A stretch of 63,036 nucleotides of DNA from Phytomonas francai (Eukaryota; Euglenozoa; Kinetoplastea; Trypanosomatida; Trypanosomatidae). The notes below the pieces were generated by a model. That model was not told the DNA's origin, made no database searches, and saw only the letters and a list, made by a program, of their open reading frames with translations. The DNA is taken from positions 339,178 to 402,213 of the forward strand of contig MJCC01000014.1 of assembly GCA_001766655.1 (NCBI GenBank). The letters run 5' to 3'. Position numbers and translations under genes: made by a program. Of this stretch, positions 1 through 9,549 are shown piece after piece; position 1 is the stretch's first letter, and the number at the start of each line of letters is the position of its first letter.

Positions 1-190
1 TCCGTGTGGCTCGTGTCCGCCCTCGCGCTTTCCCTCACCTCCGTGTGGCTCGTGTCCGCCCTCGCGCTTTCCCTCACCTCCGTGTGGCTCGTGTCCGCCC
101 TCGCGCTTTCCCTCACCTCCGTGTGGCTCGTGTCCGCCCTCGCGCTTTCCCTCACCTCCGTGTGGCTCGTGTCCGCCCTCGCGCTTTCCC
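1..190. repeat. 39-bp coding minisatellite, about 4.9 copies, cut by window edge
   Basis: Near-identical 39-bp units start at 1, 40, 79, 118 and 157; the last is incomplete. On the minus strand the repeat is in frame with the F-box protein and encodes 13 residues per unit. The true copy number is unknown because the array touches the window edge. Confidence 0.9.
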
Positions 191-1289
191 CCTCGCTTTG
201 CGCCCTGTTAGGGTCCTTTTTCCCCTCCCGGAGGGGGCCGATCGCGCGTTCGCCGCGGCGGAGGTCGTTCAGCCGCCGCACGAACTTCTCGAAGCCCTGC
301 CGCCACCGCCACTCGCGCAGGCAGAGCGCGCGCCAGACGACGCCGTCCGCGCGGGTGATCGCCGAGGCCAGCTCGCGGCCCACCTCCAGCAGGGCCCGAT
401 AATCGGCCTCGCCGAGAAAGCCGCAGACGTGCAGGAAAAGCTCAAAGGGCAGGACGGCGGTCAGCGCGAAGAGGAGGAGGCCCTCGCCGTCCCCGCAGCT
501 CACCGAGGACGACCCCGGCGACGCCCTCGACCCGCGGCGCCACGAGCTGGAGAGGGAAAATGTCGAAACCAGGGTCGTCGTCGCCGTCGAGGTATCGGAA
601 ACGGACGAGCTTGCCGCCTGCGAAGGAGGAGAGGGGCCGCGATTTCTCCTCTGCCACCACCAAACCTGCGATTCCCGCAGCGTGGGCTGACGCTCACGGC
701 CTCGACGACGCGGCCCCGACGGGGCTTTTTTCGCGTATCCTTCTTTTCCGATGTCGACCCCATCGCTGGAGGCGTCGGAGGAATAGGACGAGCTCGCCCC
801 CAACACCTCCCGCGCGTCGCTGTTGGCGTATCTCGTCGTATCAAAATCATCACGCGATGCGCTACGCGCACTCCCTCTAGACGAGGATGATCGCATCGAG
901 GATACGAACGATGACGAGGAATGGGATGAGCCCTCATAAAATACCTTCTGAGGTGGCAAGGCCGAGGCTGGTTTCCCAACGACTCGATTAGGGTTTTGGT
1001 TCTTGCGGGACCTTGCGCGGTACGTCGCCCCTTCCGGAGGATCGATTCTGGAGACTTTGTGTAATGTCCCCATCGCATTTCTTTTTTTCTGATCTATACG
1101 GGTTCTCATTGACCGATATCCATTGACATATCGACGATCAAATTTAGCGCTATGCTCATCCTCTTCAGAGTCGTTCGTACCAGCGGGCGTACCATTTTCC
1201 GCATCTGCATCCACTACTTTAATGGTAGATATTTTTCTGCCATTTTTTACACTACAACTTTTGGGTTTCCCTTTTTTACTTTTCAACAT
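1..1289 (-). CDS. F-box protein, C-terminus truncated by window edge
   Basis: One minus-strand frame stays open from an in-frame ATG at 1289 to the left edge. The first roughly 275 residues are Ser/Arg/Asp-rich and look disordered, starting MLKSKKGKPKSCSV. A clear F-box follows at about residues 280-325 (LPFELFLHVCGFLGEADYR, then VVWRALCLREW). This motif normally binds Skp1 in SCF ubiquitin ligases, so a substrate-receptor role is inferred. From about residue 367 the frame enters a 39-bp tandem repeat giving a 13-residue unit (ARADTSHTEVRES). An in-frame TAG lies at 1395-1397 upstream. Two shorter ORFs at 442-663 and 500-1078 overlap it in other frames; neither carries the F-box. The substrate-binding part is presumably outside the window. 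Confidence 0.72.
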   Translation of the reverse strand, partial: MLKSKKGKPKSCSVKNGRKISTIKVVDADAENGTPAGTNDSEEDEHSAKFDRRYVNGYRSMRTRIDQKKRNAMGTLHKVSRIDPPEGATYRARSRKNQNPNRVVGKPASALPPQKVFYEGSSHSSSSFVSSMRSSSSRGSARSASRDDFDTTRYANSDAREVLGASSSYSSDASSDGVDIGKEGYAKKAPSGPRRRGRERQPTLRESQVWWWQRRNRGPSPPSQAASSSVSDTSTATTTLVSTFSLSSSWRRGSRASPGSSSVSCGDGEGLLLFALTAVLPFELFLHVCGFLGEADYRALLEVGRELASAITRADGVVWRALCLREWRWRQGFEKFVRRLNDLRRGERAIGPLREGKKDPNRAQSEGESARADTSHTEVRESARADTSHTEVRESARADTSHTEVRESARADTSHTEVRESARADTSHT

Positions 1290-2070
1290 ACGCTGAAGGT
1301 GCCAGTGCGTTGGAGTATCGTTGTAGATATAAAACAAATAAGCAATGCTTTTCAAGAGAAAGTACAGTGAAATAAGGCTTCTATTTCGCTTAAGCTAAAA
1401 ATTTCTATGCGAAGTAGAGGACTTAGTGAAACTGTCAGACTTTCGATTTCGGAATATATATATATATATATATATATATAATGTAATATAAAGGTATTCG
1501 CAAATACACGTATAAATAGGAATTTATTACGCAAAATATTTATTTTTATATAAGCTATTAATACCTAAACTTGTGGGCAAAAAAACGATTATAGAAAGAA
1601 TAAAGCACGGTTACACTTTTATCTTTCTACCCTAGTTATTGGAAATGAGAATGCCAGTAGCAAGAAAAATAGAGATGACAACGAAATATTGAAGTCTTAA
1701 TAAAATCGCAACCTGATAAAACGAAGTCATTCAAGTTGCAATAGGAAATGACGATGGAACATCTCGAATAGAGGGATCTTTGTGTGTGTGTGTGTGTGGG
1801 GGATCAACCCCTTGCAGCCTTAGTATCGACATTCCATTATATATAGTAGCAATAGGAAGTAAACCAATATATATATATATATATATATATCCCGCAAATT
1901 GCCCTTACTTACTTTTTCTTCTCCTCGTCTCCTTCCATAAGTCAGGATTAGCACAAAAACACCGACAGGGTGAAAAGCAACGAAAATTCTCAAATGCTCA
2001 ACTTCCTTTTACAAGGGAAGTAGATAGAGGCCCTCTTCTCGCACCTTCCACATTCTATGCCACCGCAACC
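1290..2070. other. Intergenic spacer with dinucleotide repeats
   Basis: AT-rich spacer between the CHCH gene and the F-box gene. It holds AT runs at about 1454-1481 and 1867-1890 and a TG run at 1780-1797. No convincing gene or RNA was seen on either strand. Confidence 0.7.
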
Positions 2071-2511
2071 TTAGTTTTCATTGCGCGCGCTTTCGGATGA
2101 CTCGCCGTGATCCATTTTTGCCTGTGCAGCGAATTTCCTCGCCCCCCAGGAGCTCGTTAAGGCGGCATGCTGTGAAAGCGAGATCTTTTCCACGCACTGG
2201 CGATACTCCAGCGCGCGCTGATAGCAATCCTGAAGTGGAAGCATTTCCCAATTCTTTCCTTCCTTGGGCTTCCAGCCACCTTTTGCATCTTTATCGATAA
2301 GGTTTTCATAGCATTTGAGTAGTTTCACGCGCGCCTCCTCACAGGGTTTGGGGGATAGCTTAAAAGGAGACTGCAAGGCCGTGTACATGCGCTCCATTTG
2401 CTCGAGATTGGCAGCCTCTAGCCGCTTAAATTCCGATATAGCAGCCACGAGGTGCTGCTCTGGCGTATATTCTACCTTCTCATTCTCCGCGTTATCTTTA
2501 TGAAATTTCAT
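2071..2511 (-). CDS. Twin CX9C (CHCH) protein, MICOS Mic19-like candidate
   Basis: This 146-residue protein has two CX9C motifs, CEEARVKLLKC and CYQRALEYRQC, the signature of CHCH proteins oxidised in the mitochondrial intermembrane space by the Mia40 route. An N-terminal helical segment (EFKRLEAANLEQMERMY) precedes them. Small size and helix-plus-CHCH layout fit MICOS subunits of the Mic19/Mic25 type, but the N-terminal myristoylation glycine of animal Mic19 is absent and the two motifs are separated by a Lys-rich loop. Another CHCH assembly factor is possible. The ATG at 2511 is the first in frame. About 80 nt upstream on the coding strand lies a T-rich tract ending in AAG. Confidence 0.65.
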   Translation of the reverse strand: MKFHKDNAENEKVEYTPEQHLVAAISEFKRLEAANLEQMERMYTALQSPFKLSPKPCEEARVKLLKCYENLIDKDAKGGWKPKEGKNWEMLPLQDCYQRALEYRQCVEKISLSQHAALTSSWGARKFAAQAKMDHGESSESARNEN

Positions 2512-2896
2512 CTAGTACTAGTATTATTATTGCCTCCTTTTCCCCTTTTCCCTTTGTGTATGTTCGCTGTGCTTCTTTCACAGAACCTTAAAAAAAAAAG
2601 GAAGATCCCAAACCTTAGCCCAGTTATCCTCTACCTTGGATGCATAGTTGTTTAAGGAGTGTGTTAGGAACTGCTATATAGTAATACATCCACCTTTCCA
2701 AAATGATCACATCTCGAAGCCAACAGGAAAATCAAAGTAGCTGATACAAATATAATATTTTGAATCTTTTTACTGAAGAGCTTCCACGTTATTTAAACTA
2801 GACATTAACCTTAATCCATAGACCTAGCCCGAGTTCAAAATCCATGTCCATATAAAAGGCGAATTCTTTCGTCTTTTCTTCGAAACGTTTTCTTCT
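2512..2896. other. Intergenic spacer
   Basis: Spacer between the 522-residue gene and the CHCH gene. It contains the T-tract plus AAG noted upstream of the CHCH start (A-run on the plus strand near 2590-2600). No gene seen. Confidence 0.6.
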
Positions 2897-4465
2897 TCAG
2901 TTTCCAAAGCGTGTACGGCCTCTTAATCGCCTTCTCCTCCCACGCAAGGCTGCCTTCTCTTCAGGAGAGAGCGCCGGCGCCGGGAGGTTGAAATTCCCAC
3001 GCGGCGGTACGATGCTGAGCGAGGAATTATAGAAATACGGCATATCCGCCACGTGATAGGGCCGCGCGGCCGCCCCACGAGCTCCTAAAAAGCGAGTTCT
3101 CCTTTGCCATCTTCGCAGCTTTTTGCCTGTCCGACCAGCTTCTTTTTCATCTTCACTATTTGGTTCCGATAGGGGTCTGACGTGTCCGTCGACCGAAAAT
3201 TCCTCAAGATTGTGTGCAAACTGCACGGCGGCTTGGAAATGCGGATCGAATATCGTGGCCCGTTTAATTTGCTCAAGCCCTTCCAATGACTGGCGAACAC
3301 GAGGGTCTTTCTGCGAGACCTCAAAGAGAACCTCATTGCTCGGCAGAAGGGCGTGCGAGAGGAGGGATTCCGTCAGTTTTACCCCCGTTGGGGGTTGGTT
3401 TTCCAAGTTTAGTGGGGCCTCTTCGCGCTTTTCGAGCATGCGGAGCTCCCTCGCGGAGATCTCGTCGAACTGCTTTCGCTTCACTTTCTGGAGAGTAGGA
3501 GCGAGATCGCAGGTCGGCTTTCCACAAAGCTGTGTACTACGAATCGAGGAGGTGAGCATTTTCAAATAATAACACTGACGTATCTGCCGAATCTTTTCTT
3601 CGAGCAAAAAGCTCTCGTCTTCGACTTCACTGTCCGGGGACGAATCCTTCGGCTCGCTTGGGGCACCTTCCGTGGGCTCAGAATTTTCTGGTGGCGAGGC
3701 GAGAAGCGATTTCATGACGTCGGAATCGAGTATTCCACGTTTCCACATAAAGCGGATCTCGTCCTCAGTGCACGAGCTCAATACATTCAACCACGCCAGA
3801 CGTGATAAATCTGCCGAGGTCATTTCATCCGAAAAGCCGCCCGCTTGCTGGATTTTTTTCTTCTCCGATTCATAGTCGCCCTCGATTTTGTCAAGAAAGA
3901 CCAAAAGTTCCTTTTGATTATGCCGCATCGATTTTTGCGGGAAAAAAATCTCAACGTACTTTTTCGCGATTTCCCGTTTTTTCGGTCGCATCACCTCGTC
4001 AACGTGGTTTAGAAATACTTCATACTCGAAAGCCTCTGCTTCCGATAAACCTTCAACAACATCTTTCCCTTTATAATAGAGATCGTTCGGTTTATTATGC
4101 ATACGGTAATAGTTAAGAATATCTCCCATGGGGTCTTTACGGCCACTAGGAATCGATTCCCCACCGTCTTTGACCTTCCCGTTCACCTGCGTATGATTTG
4201 ATTCCTTTTTTGGGGCCTGCTGGAGACGCTCCGCTTGCATTTGACGAATCTCGGCCTGAATGCGGTCGAGGGAGGTGGTCGCCGGGGCCGCTAAAATCTC
4301 CCCCGTCGAAATCCCCGAGGCCCCGACGCCACTGCGAGGTTCTTTAGCGGGGAATGCGTCGTCCAAAGACGAGGAGCGCATCGCCGGACCTCGTTTACGC
4401 GCGAATCTCTTCGATAGAAGCAGGGCGGCATACCCAACGGAAAGTCTTTTTTGAAACCCCTTCAT
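2897..4465 (-). CDS. Unrecognised 522-residue protein with basic N-terminus
   Basis: I do not recognise the family. The N-terminus (MKGFQKRLSVGYAALLLSKR) is basic, amphipathic-looking and free of acidic residues for about 30 positions, which resembles a mitochondrial presequence. The middle is charged and helical, with a stretch around residues 150-230 (EVFLNHVDEVMRPKKREIAKK and following) that looks folded and an acidic Ser/Glu-rich linker near 255-285. The C-terminus is strongly basic (RRWQRRTRFLG and RGRRRRLRGRTRFGN), as often seen in organellar ribosomal or RNA-binding proteins. A mitochondrial RNA-associated role is inferred only from charge pattern. The start at 4465 is a true ATG. Confidence 0.6.
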   Translation of the reverse strand: MKGFQKRLSVGYAALLLSKRFARKRGPAMRSSSLDDAFPAKEPRSGVGASGISTGEILAAPATTSLDRIQAEIRQMQAERLQQAPKKESNHTQVNGKVKDGGESIPSGRKDPMGDILNYYRMHNKPNDLYYKGKDVVEGLSEAEAFEYEVFLNHVDEVMRPKKREIAKKYVEIFFPQKSMRHNQKELLVFLDKIEGDYESEKKKIQQAGGFSDEMTSADLSRLAWLNVLSSCTEDEIRFMWKRGILDSDVMKSLLASPPENSEPTEGAPSEPKDSSPDSEVEDESFLLEEKIRQIRQCYYLKMLTSSIRSTQLCGKPTCDLAPTLQKVKRKQFDEISARELRMLEKREEAPLNLENQPPTGVKLTESLLSHALLPSNEVLFEVSQKDPRVRQSLEGLEQIKRATIFDPHFQAAVQFAHNLEEFSVDGHVRPLSEPNSEDEKEAGRTGKKLRRWQRRTRFLGARGAAARPYHVADMPYFYNSSLSIVPPRGNFNLPAPALSPEEKAALRGRRRRLRGRTRFGN

Positions 4466-4715
4466 CGTCGATTACCCCCTCCCACAACTATTAATGTCCT
4501 ATGTAGAGATATAAATAGAGATAAATGCATTTCAATATCAAAGGTAGATACGATCGCGGGTGCGCAAAATTCAGAGAAAAGGAGTGGTAATGGTAATCGT
4601 CGAGTCCACAACGGTAATCGGTGCATCCATTATCAATATAGAGAAATTCGTCATTAATCGTTAATCTGACTTCGCATCCTTCCTTTTCTCCCCCCCTCTT
4701 TCCCTTCCGCTTTCC

Positions 4716-7493
4716 TCATACGTGGATGTAGCTTCCCGCGGAAGATTGAAGTGCGCTGAAATCACTTTGCTCCTGGATGATATCATTTAAAGACGCCACC
4801 GTGATCGCGGCGACCGCCCAACATGGGTCCTCCTTCTTGCGGGCCTTCTCAAAGGCGAGCTGAAGCGCCTTCAAGGCCGCCATCCACGACTCCGTGAAGA
4901 TCAGCGATGGGTGCCCGCCCCGGCGTTCGGTTTTACCCTTTTGCGAGGAGGAAGACGGCGGGGTCTTTTCCCGGAGGGAAACCATCGGGAGGGCCCCACA
5001 CCAGCTTCGCATGAGCTCGCCGAGGACAATCCAGCCCTGCTTTCGCACCTCGACGTGGGGGTGCTGTCCGGCGACGACGAGGAAAAAATCGAAGTGGTCC
5101 TCGCAGAGCCCCCCGACGACGTGGCGAACCCGCGCGAGGGACTGAAAGACCACGACGAGCGTCCGGAGGACGTCCGAGGGGGTGTAGGGGTCCGTCGTCT
5201 GGAAAAATTTGAAGTGCTCCCGATCCAATCGCGCGAGCAGGCAGGCGAAAAAGAAGGCCGCCTCGTCTCCGAGGAGGTTGCGATAACGCCTGCGGTTTTG
5301 AAGGGCCGTTTTCCGGTCCTCCACCGCATAACCCCATCGCCGGGTGTGCTTCCCCTCCATCAACGAGGTTCGGCCCTTCAGCGGATGGCTTTCAATCGGT
5401 GGGTAAATTCTCTTTTTCGGGGCCTCGCGCCTTTCCGGCGCGGTTTGAATCGTTTCGGGGATTTCCACCTCGGCCAGGACCCTCGCGGCCTCCCCGATCG
5501 CCCTGATCATCTCCGACCGCTGGTAGATCGCGTAATTACTGCCGTAAATCATGCCGCTGAGTTGGCCGAGAGAGGCGCGCGGGGCGACCACGACGAGATC
5601 GACGACGACGCGAAATCGCTTACGGTAGAGGCTTTCTTGTCTTTCATCCGGGGCGTGGATGGCGAGCAGCATCAGGGTCGGGATAAGCGTAGGAATGAGC
5701 GCGTCGACCTGGGTGAGGAAGGGCAAGGCCTGAAGCCGCGTTCGGCGCGCCTTCATGGGCTCTAGCGCTTTCAGCATCCCCTCCAACCCGGCCTCGATGG
5801 ATTGTTGGACTTCGTAAAGCTGCGCGCTCGGGCTTCGACCAATGCCCATTAACGCCTCGTAAGAGGCGCGAAAGGTCTGCAATATCTCAACATCGGTATC
5901 ATCACTGGGAAGTTTTTGAACCCCAAACGATGGGAAATGTGAATTCCAGGGCCGATCTTCGACAAAATAAGTCCCTTCCTTTTTAGCCTCGTCCTCTTTC
6001 GAATGCCTACGCAGGGTAAAGAAGCAGTACCCCTCATCCGGATTCATCGAATACCGCCGAGTTTGCGCAACCTCCGTTCGTTCAAGTATTTCCACAGCTT
6101 CCGCCGCTTTCTCTGCATCGGGGAATGATTTCCGGTTTGTCGAGTGAAGCGAGCCCGATTCCGCTTCCAGCCATTCCGCCAAGGCGGTCGAATACGATTC
6201 ATTCTTAAGAAGCCCCTCCACCGCCTCGGCATTCTCCACGAAAAGCTTCGCAAACGCAGCGGCCGCGACCATCCCCGCCTTCTGCAGAGGCTTATGCACG
6301 CTATCCAGCCGAAGGGTGATGCCGTTTAACAGAAAGGGCATCAGCTTTGGAGGAAACTGTCGTTTCTCGTCCGAGGAATCCTTTTCGGACGTGTTAGCCC
6401 ACAAAAGCATGAAATACATCACCGAGTTGAGAAGGGTCTCGTTCAGCAGAAGGGTTCCCGAAAGTACGGTATCGCCGTGATCCCACGCCCGGAATACGCA
6501 TTCCTCAGCATCTACCAGTAGCCCCCGTCCTTTTTCACCACCGGCTAGAATGTCGGGAAAGACCTTTTCGAAAAGGAATTTCAAACCCATCCGGGGGGTG
6601 AACAAGGTCGAGACGGCCTCGCAAAAGATAAAGTGCCGCACAAAGCTGCAAGCGAGCGCATTGCTTATAAAAAGTGGGGAGGCCTCCCCGCGTTCAGCCG
6701 CATCGTTCGCATCTCCGGCGGTATCGCTTTCCTCCAGGGCAATCACAACGAAGATTCGCGCGACGATGTCTTTCCATACGGGTTTCTGCGTGCCGAGCCA
6801 GAGCAAAAAATTCATCCACCTCCTCCAGCAGTTGTTTGCTTTCTCGACCAAGGTACGTCTTTGCGAAGAGGCCGTTTTCATTTTGGAGAAGAACTTACGA
6901 TTTAGCGAACCAGAGAGTATGCCCTTTGTGAATACTTTCATGTGTTCTAAAAGATGATTACCGTCGGCGTTTTGATCAAACGGGGTGCTCAAAAGGCGTT
7001 CAAATAACACCTTACAATCCGATCGGCTCGCGGCGGTGCTGGCAAAGGTATAGAGAAGGACCATCCTCTGACTGAGCGTGATCGTCTTTTCGTCTGGAGG
7101 ATTTACCAAGCAAAATAGCCAAACGGCGTCGTAAAGCTTCGCCAGATAAACACCGCTGTCAATTAGCGGACCTCTGCTCTCCTCGAGCGTCGCGCAGTAG
7201 GAGGCAAATCGGTCAGGGAAGGAGATGATATTTCGAATTTGCTCCTGGAGCACCATCCTGTCGAATGGCATGGCGTCTTTGCCAGAGCTCGGACAGCTAA
7301 GGGCGATGCCCTCGAGCGCCTTTGCGTAGGGCGAGTCCGTTGGGCCGTTTTCGCTCGCCGAATACGACATCCGCGGAAAAACACGGACTAATGCGTCTAC
7401 GATAACATCTGGGGCGGGTATCCCCTGCCCTCCACACGGCGGAAACCTGTTCACTAATAAAAAAGCAACATCAACGTTCGTATCCTCGATCAT
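4716..7493 (-). CDS. TELO2: TELO2/Tel2-like protein
   Basis: The protein is about 925 residues, alpha-helical and HEAT-like. The best family signal is SGMIYGSNYAIYQRSEMIRA followed by a helix ending AARVLAEV. This matches the Tel2 C-terminal region, where an F/I-Y-x-x-NY-x-x-x-QR motif precedes the conserved domain. A basic segment (KKRIYPPIESHPLKGRTS) follows, then a further helical block (FFFACLLARLDREHFKFF, ARVRHVVGGLCEDHFDFF). Tel2 acts with Tti1/Tti2 and Hsp90/R2TP to mature PIKK kinases such as TOR, ATM and ATR. I chose the ATG at 7493 (MIEDTNVDVAFLL). An earlier in-frame ATG at 7601 would add 36 residues of Lys- and Phe-rich sequence. Assignment is by motif only. Confidence 0.65.
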   Translation of the reverse strand: MIEDTNVDVAFLLVNRFPPCGGQGIPAPDVIVDALVRVFPRMSYSASENGPTDSPYAKALEGIALSCPSSGKDAMPFDRMVLQEQIRNIISFPDRFASYCATLEESRGPLIDSGVYLAKLYDAVWLFCLVNPPDEKTITLSQRMVLLYTFASTAASRSDCKVLFERLLSTPFDQNADGNHLLEHMKVFTKGILSGSLNRKFFSKMKTASSQRRTLVEKANNCWRRWMNFLLWLGTQKPVWKDIVARIFVVIALEESDTAGDANDAAERGEASPLFISNALACSFVRHFIFCEAVSTLFTPRMGLKFLFEKVFPDILAGGEKGRGLLVDAEECVFRAWDHGDTVLSGTLLLNETLLNSVMYFMLLWANTSEKDSSDEKRQFPPKLMPFLLNGITLRLDSVHKPLQKAGMVAAAAFAKLFVENAEAVEGLLKNESYSTALAEWLEAESGSLHSTNRKSFPDAEKAAEAVEILERTEVAQTRRYSMNPDEGYCFFTLRRHSKEDEAKKEGTYFVEDRPWNSHFPSFGVQKLPSDDTDVEILQTFRASYEALMGIGRSPSAQLYEVQQSIEAGLEGMLKALEPMKARRTRLQALPFLTQVDALIPTLIPTLMLLAIHAPDERQESLYRKRFRVVVDLVVVAPRASLGQLSGMIYGSNYAIYQRSEMIRAIGEAARVLAEVEIPETIQTAPERREAPKKRIYPPIESHPLKGRTSLMEGKHTRRWGYAVEDRKTALQNRRRYRNLLGDEAAFFFACLLARLDREHFKFFQTTDPYTPSDVLRTLVVVFQSLARVRHVVGGLCEDHFDFFLVVAGQHPHVEVRKQGWIVLGELMRSWCGALPMVSLREKTPPSSSSQKGKTERRGGHPSLIFTESWMAALKALQLAFEKARKKEDPCWAVAAITVASLNDIIQEQSDFSALQSSAGSYIHV

Positions 7494-7787
7494 ATGTGAT
7501 CCAAAACTATATGTATCTATGGACCGGTTTGCGGTTCTTTTTTTCTTCTTCTCAAGTTTCAAAACGAGGAATAACCGAAAGGGGAAAGTGTAGATCTGCA
7601 TTCGCTTTGCAAAAAATTCAACATGCGGCGTCTCTTTGTGGTTCCAGGAGCCCCTGTGTGCTACATTACACTGTTGTATCTTTGCATCGACGAAGGGGTT
7701 TTGTAAACTTCAGTCGTTTAGGAATTATTTTGAGCATTTTTTCCCTTCACCATTATGCGGCTTTTCATAATTGGGTTATTATAACTC

Positions 7788-9032
7788 TTAATTCGCCGAA
7801 CGGGTTATAGAATTCGCCAATACCAGAGTCTTCGCACTGATGTCGTGCATGTTGTATGTATCCCGCTCAAAGAAAAGAGGCTGCACACCCATAATACACG
7901 TAGCGTGCAGTACTATTACGCACACCACCGCCTCCACCTGAGGTTTATTCCCATCCTCTCGTTTTTGGCTAATGTGAGATGGGGGAAGTACAATAAAACG
8001 ATTGACTGGAAAGGCCGCCTGCAACTCCGAAAGATAGAGTACTTTTTGAGCCTCCACATTGGAGTTGTTTTTAATGATTAGGCGAAACCCGACTTTGTGC
8101 ATCTCACTCCCTTTCCTCGCCCTGTTGGCCCGACAAGTTCCGTCTTCGTTGGCTTCTTCAGACGCCGTTGGCCATTCCCTCGCCGGGGCGATGCCAAGGA
8201 CTTTGGTGAAGGCAACCTCGGAAAGGGATTCGCGGTCGGGGGTGGGGGGAGGGGGGCCGTCCACCGGGAAGTGCAATTCGATGAGTTTGCGCAGTGCGAC
8301 CCGCATCTCCGGCAGGGTCGGGCAGCATGTCAGCTCCACCGGGATCATGCGAAAGCAATGTTTGAAGATCGGGCGCGGGTTCTCGTGAAGATCCCGAAAG
8401 ATGCGCTCCACGAGGTGGGAAACCAAAGGATGAATCAGAATTGTGTGCGGGGGAAGGGCATCCCAGTTCCGTGTGGGCTCGCCATCCTTATCCCCCGGCC
8501 CACTGCCGAACTCGTCCGGCGTCTTCTCCGCCGATGGCTCCCGCGCGTTCGCGTCCGGGGTCCTCGTCGTCCCGCACTCCGCTGGCCCTTCGAGATGGCT
8601 TTTCGCGGCATGGCATCGAACGCAGGTCTTCTCCGGGGCCAACGCGGGGACCCGCAGGAGCAAATACCCCTTGCAGGACGTCTCGAGGTCGTCGAAAAAG
8701 CGCGGCGCGGGGGCCGCTTCCCCCGCCGCGCGGGGCCTCTTCCGGCCGCCGCCCTGCGCGACCGCGGCCGCGAGCTCCATCGCGAGGAGCCCCGACGTCG
8801 TCCCGCCCGGCGGCCGCGCGTCCACCGCCGCCGCGTTTTCCTTTCCAAGGAGGCCGTCCTGGAGGTCGGCAGCGAGGCCGGAGAGGTAATTCTGGGCCTC
8901 GCGGCGGGCGCGGAGTTCCTGCATGGGGTTGATCGTGAAGAGAATCCCGGCCTGCCCGCCGTGGGGGACGAGAATTCTGCCCTGGCGGCCCTTGTGAAAG
9001 CGTTGCTGCGAGTCCCGGTAGTTGCGCGTCAT
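7788..9032 (-). CDS. THUMPD1: THUMPD1/TAN1-like tRNA acetylation adaptor
   Basis: This 414-residue protein starts with a basic segment and a strand resembling the Tan1 N-terminus (GGQAGILFTINPMQELRARR). A long low-complexity region with one CVRCH motif follows. The C-terminal half carries a THUMP fold: CFRMIPVELTCCPTLPEM matches the Tan1 R-M-x-P-V-E-x-T-C motif, VGFRLIIKNNSNVEAQKV matches the strand with N-S-N/H, and AVVCVIVLHATCIMGVQ matches the terminal strand. TAN1/THUMPD1 recruits the Kre33/NAT10 acetyltransferase to form N4-acetylcytidine at tRNA position 12. The ATG at 9032 is preceded on the coding strand by a T-rich tract ending in GTAAG about 30 nt upstream. Confidence 0.7.
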   Translation of the reverse strand: MTRNYRDSQQRFHKGRQGRILVPHGGQAGILFTINPMQELRARREAQNYLSGLAADLQDGLLGKENAAAVDARPPGGTTSGLLAMELAAAVAQGGGRKRPRAAGEAAPAPRFFDDLETSCKGYLLLRVPALAPEKTCVRCHAAKSHLEGPAECGTTRTPDANAREPSAEKTPDEFGSGPGDKDGEPTRNWDALPPHTILIHPLVSHLVERIFRDLHENPRPIFKHCFRMIPVELTCCPTLPEMRVALRKLIELHFPVDGPPPPTPDRESLSEVAFTKVLGIAPAREWPTASEEANEDGTCRANRARKGSEMHKVGFRLIIKNNSNVEAQKVLYLSELQAAFPVNRFIVLPPSHISQKREDGNKPQVEAVVCVIVLHATCIMGVQPLFFERDTYNMHDISAKTLVLANSITRSAN

Positions 9033-9195
9033 TTTAAGGTGATCTTAAACCTCTCCTCCTTACAAAAAGAAAAAAGATGGTCGGAGTGGGAGGGTGTGGC
9101 GCTAGAAAGGAAAACAACCACTTTGTACCACGTAGAATCATTCAAAATAATAACCAAGATAGCGAAGATTTTATAAACACACACACATACATACA

Positions 9196-9239
<44 letters not shown>

Positions 9240-9549
9240 ACGGTACGCTGAATCTAGTATTTTTTCTTTTTAAAAAAAAATCGCATTTAGTAGCACGTGA
9301 TAAAGCAGAAAATATGATAAGAGCAAGTGATTCCATCGTATGGAAATAATGGCACACGCATGTGCATTTATTAGTATTGAGTGTATTTAGCAAAACATAA
9401 GCGTTAGCTTTATTAATAGTTCATTTCCAGGGTTTGCGCGTTTGCATCCAAAACTATTTTACGATAGAATAGCTTTTCCTTTCCCATTGCTTCTCCAATT
9501 TAGTTATGCTGGTCTTCCCGGGAAGGTTTATTTGGCATCCCATACACTT
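9033..9549. other. Intergenic spacer with CA and TA repeats
   Basis: Spacer between the membrane-protein gene and the THUMPD1-like gene. It contains a CA/CATA run at about 9177-9200 followed by a TA run to about 9237. No gene seen. Confidence 0.7.

Noticed and set aside
4..890. Plus-strand ORFs through the 39-bp repeat and GC-rich start of the window
   Set aside because: They run opposite the F-box frame, begin with GTG or other non-ATG codons, and are Arg/Pro/Ala-rich shadows.
442..1078. Minus ORFs 442-663 and 500-1078 as the first gene
   Set aside because: They lack ATG or a domain and overlap, in other frames, the continuous frame that carries the F-box and its repeat.
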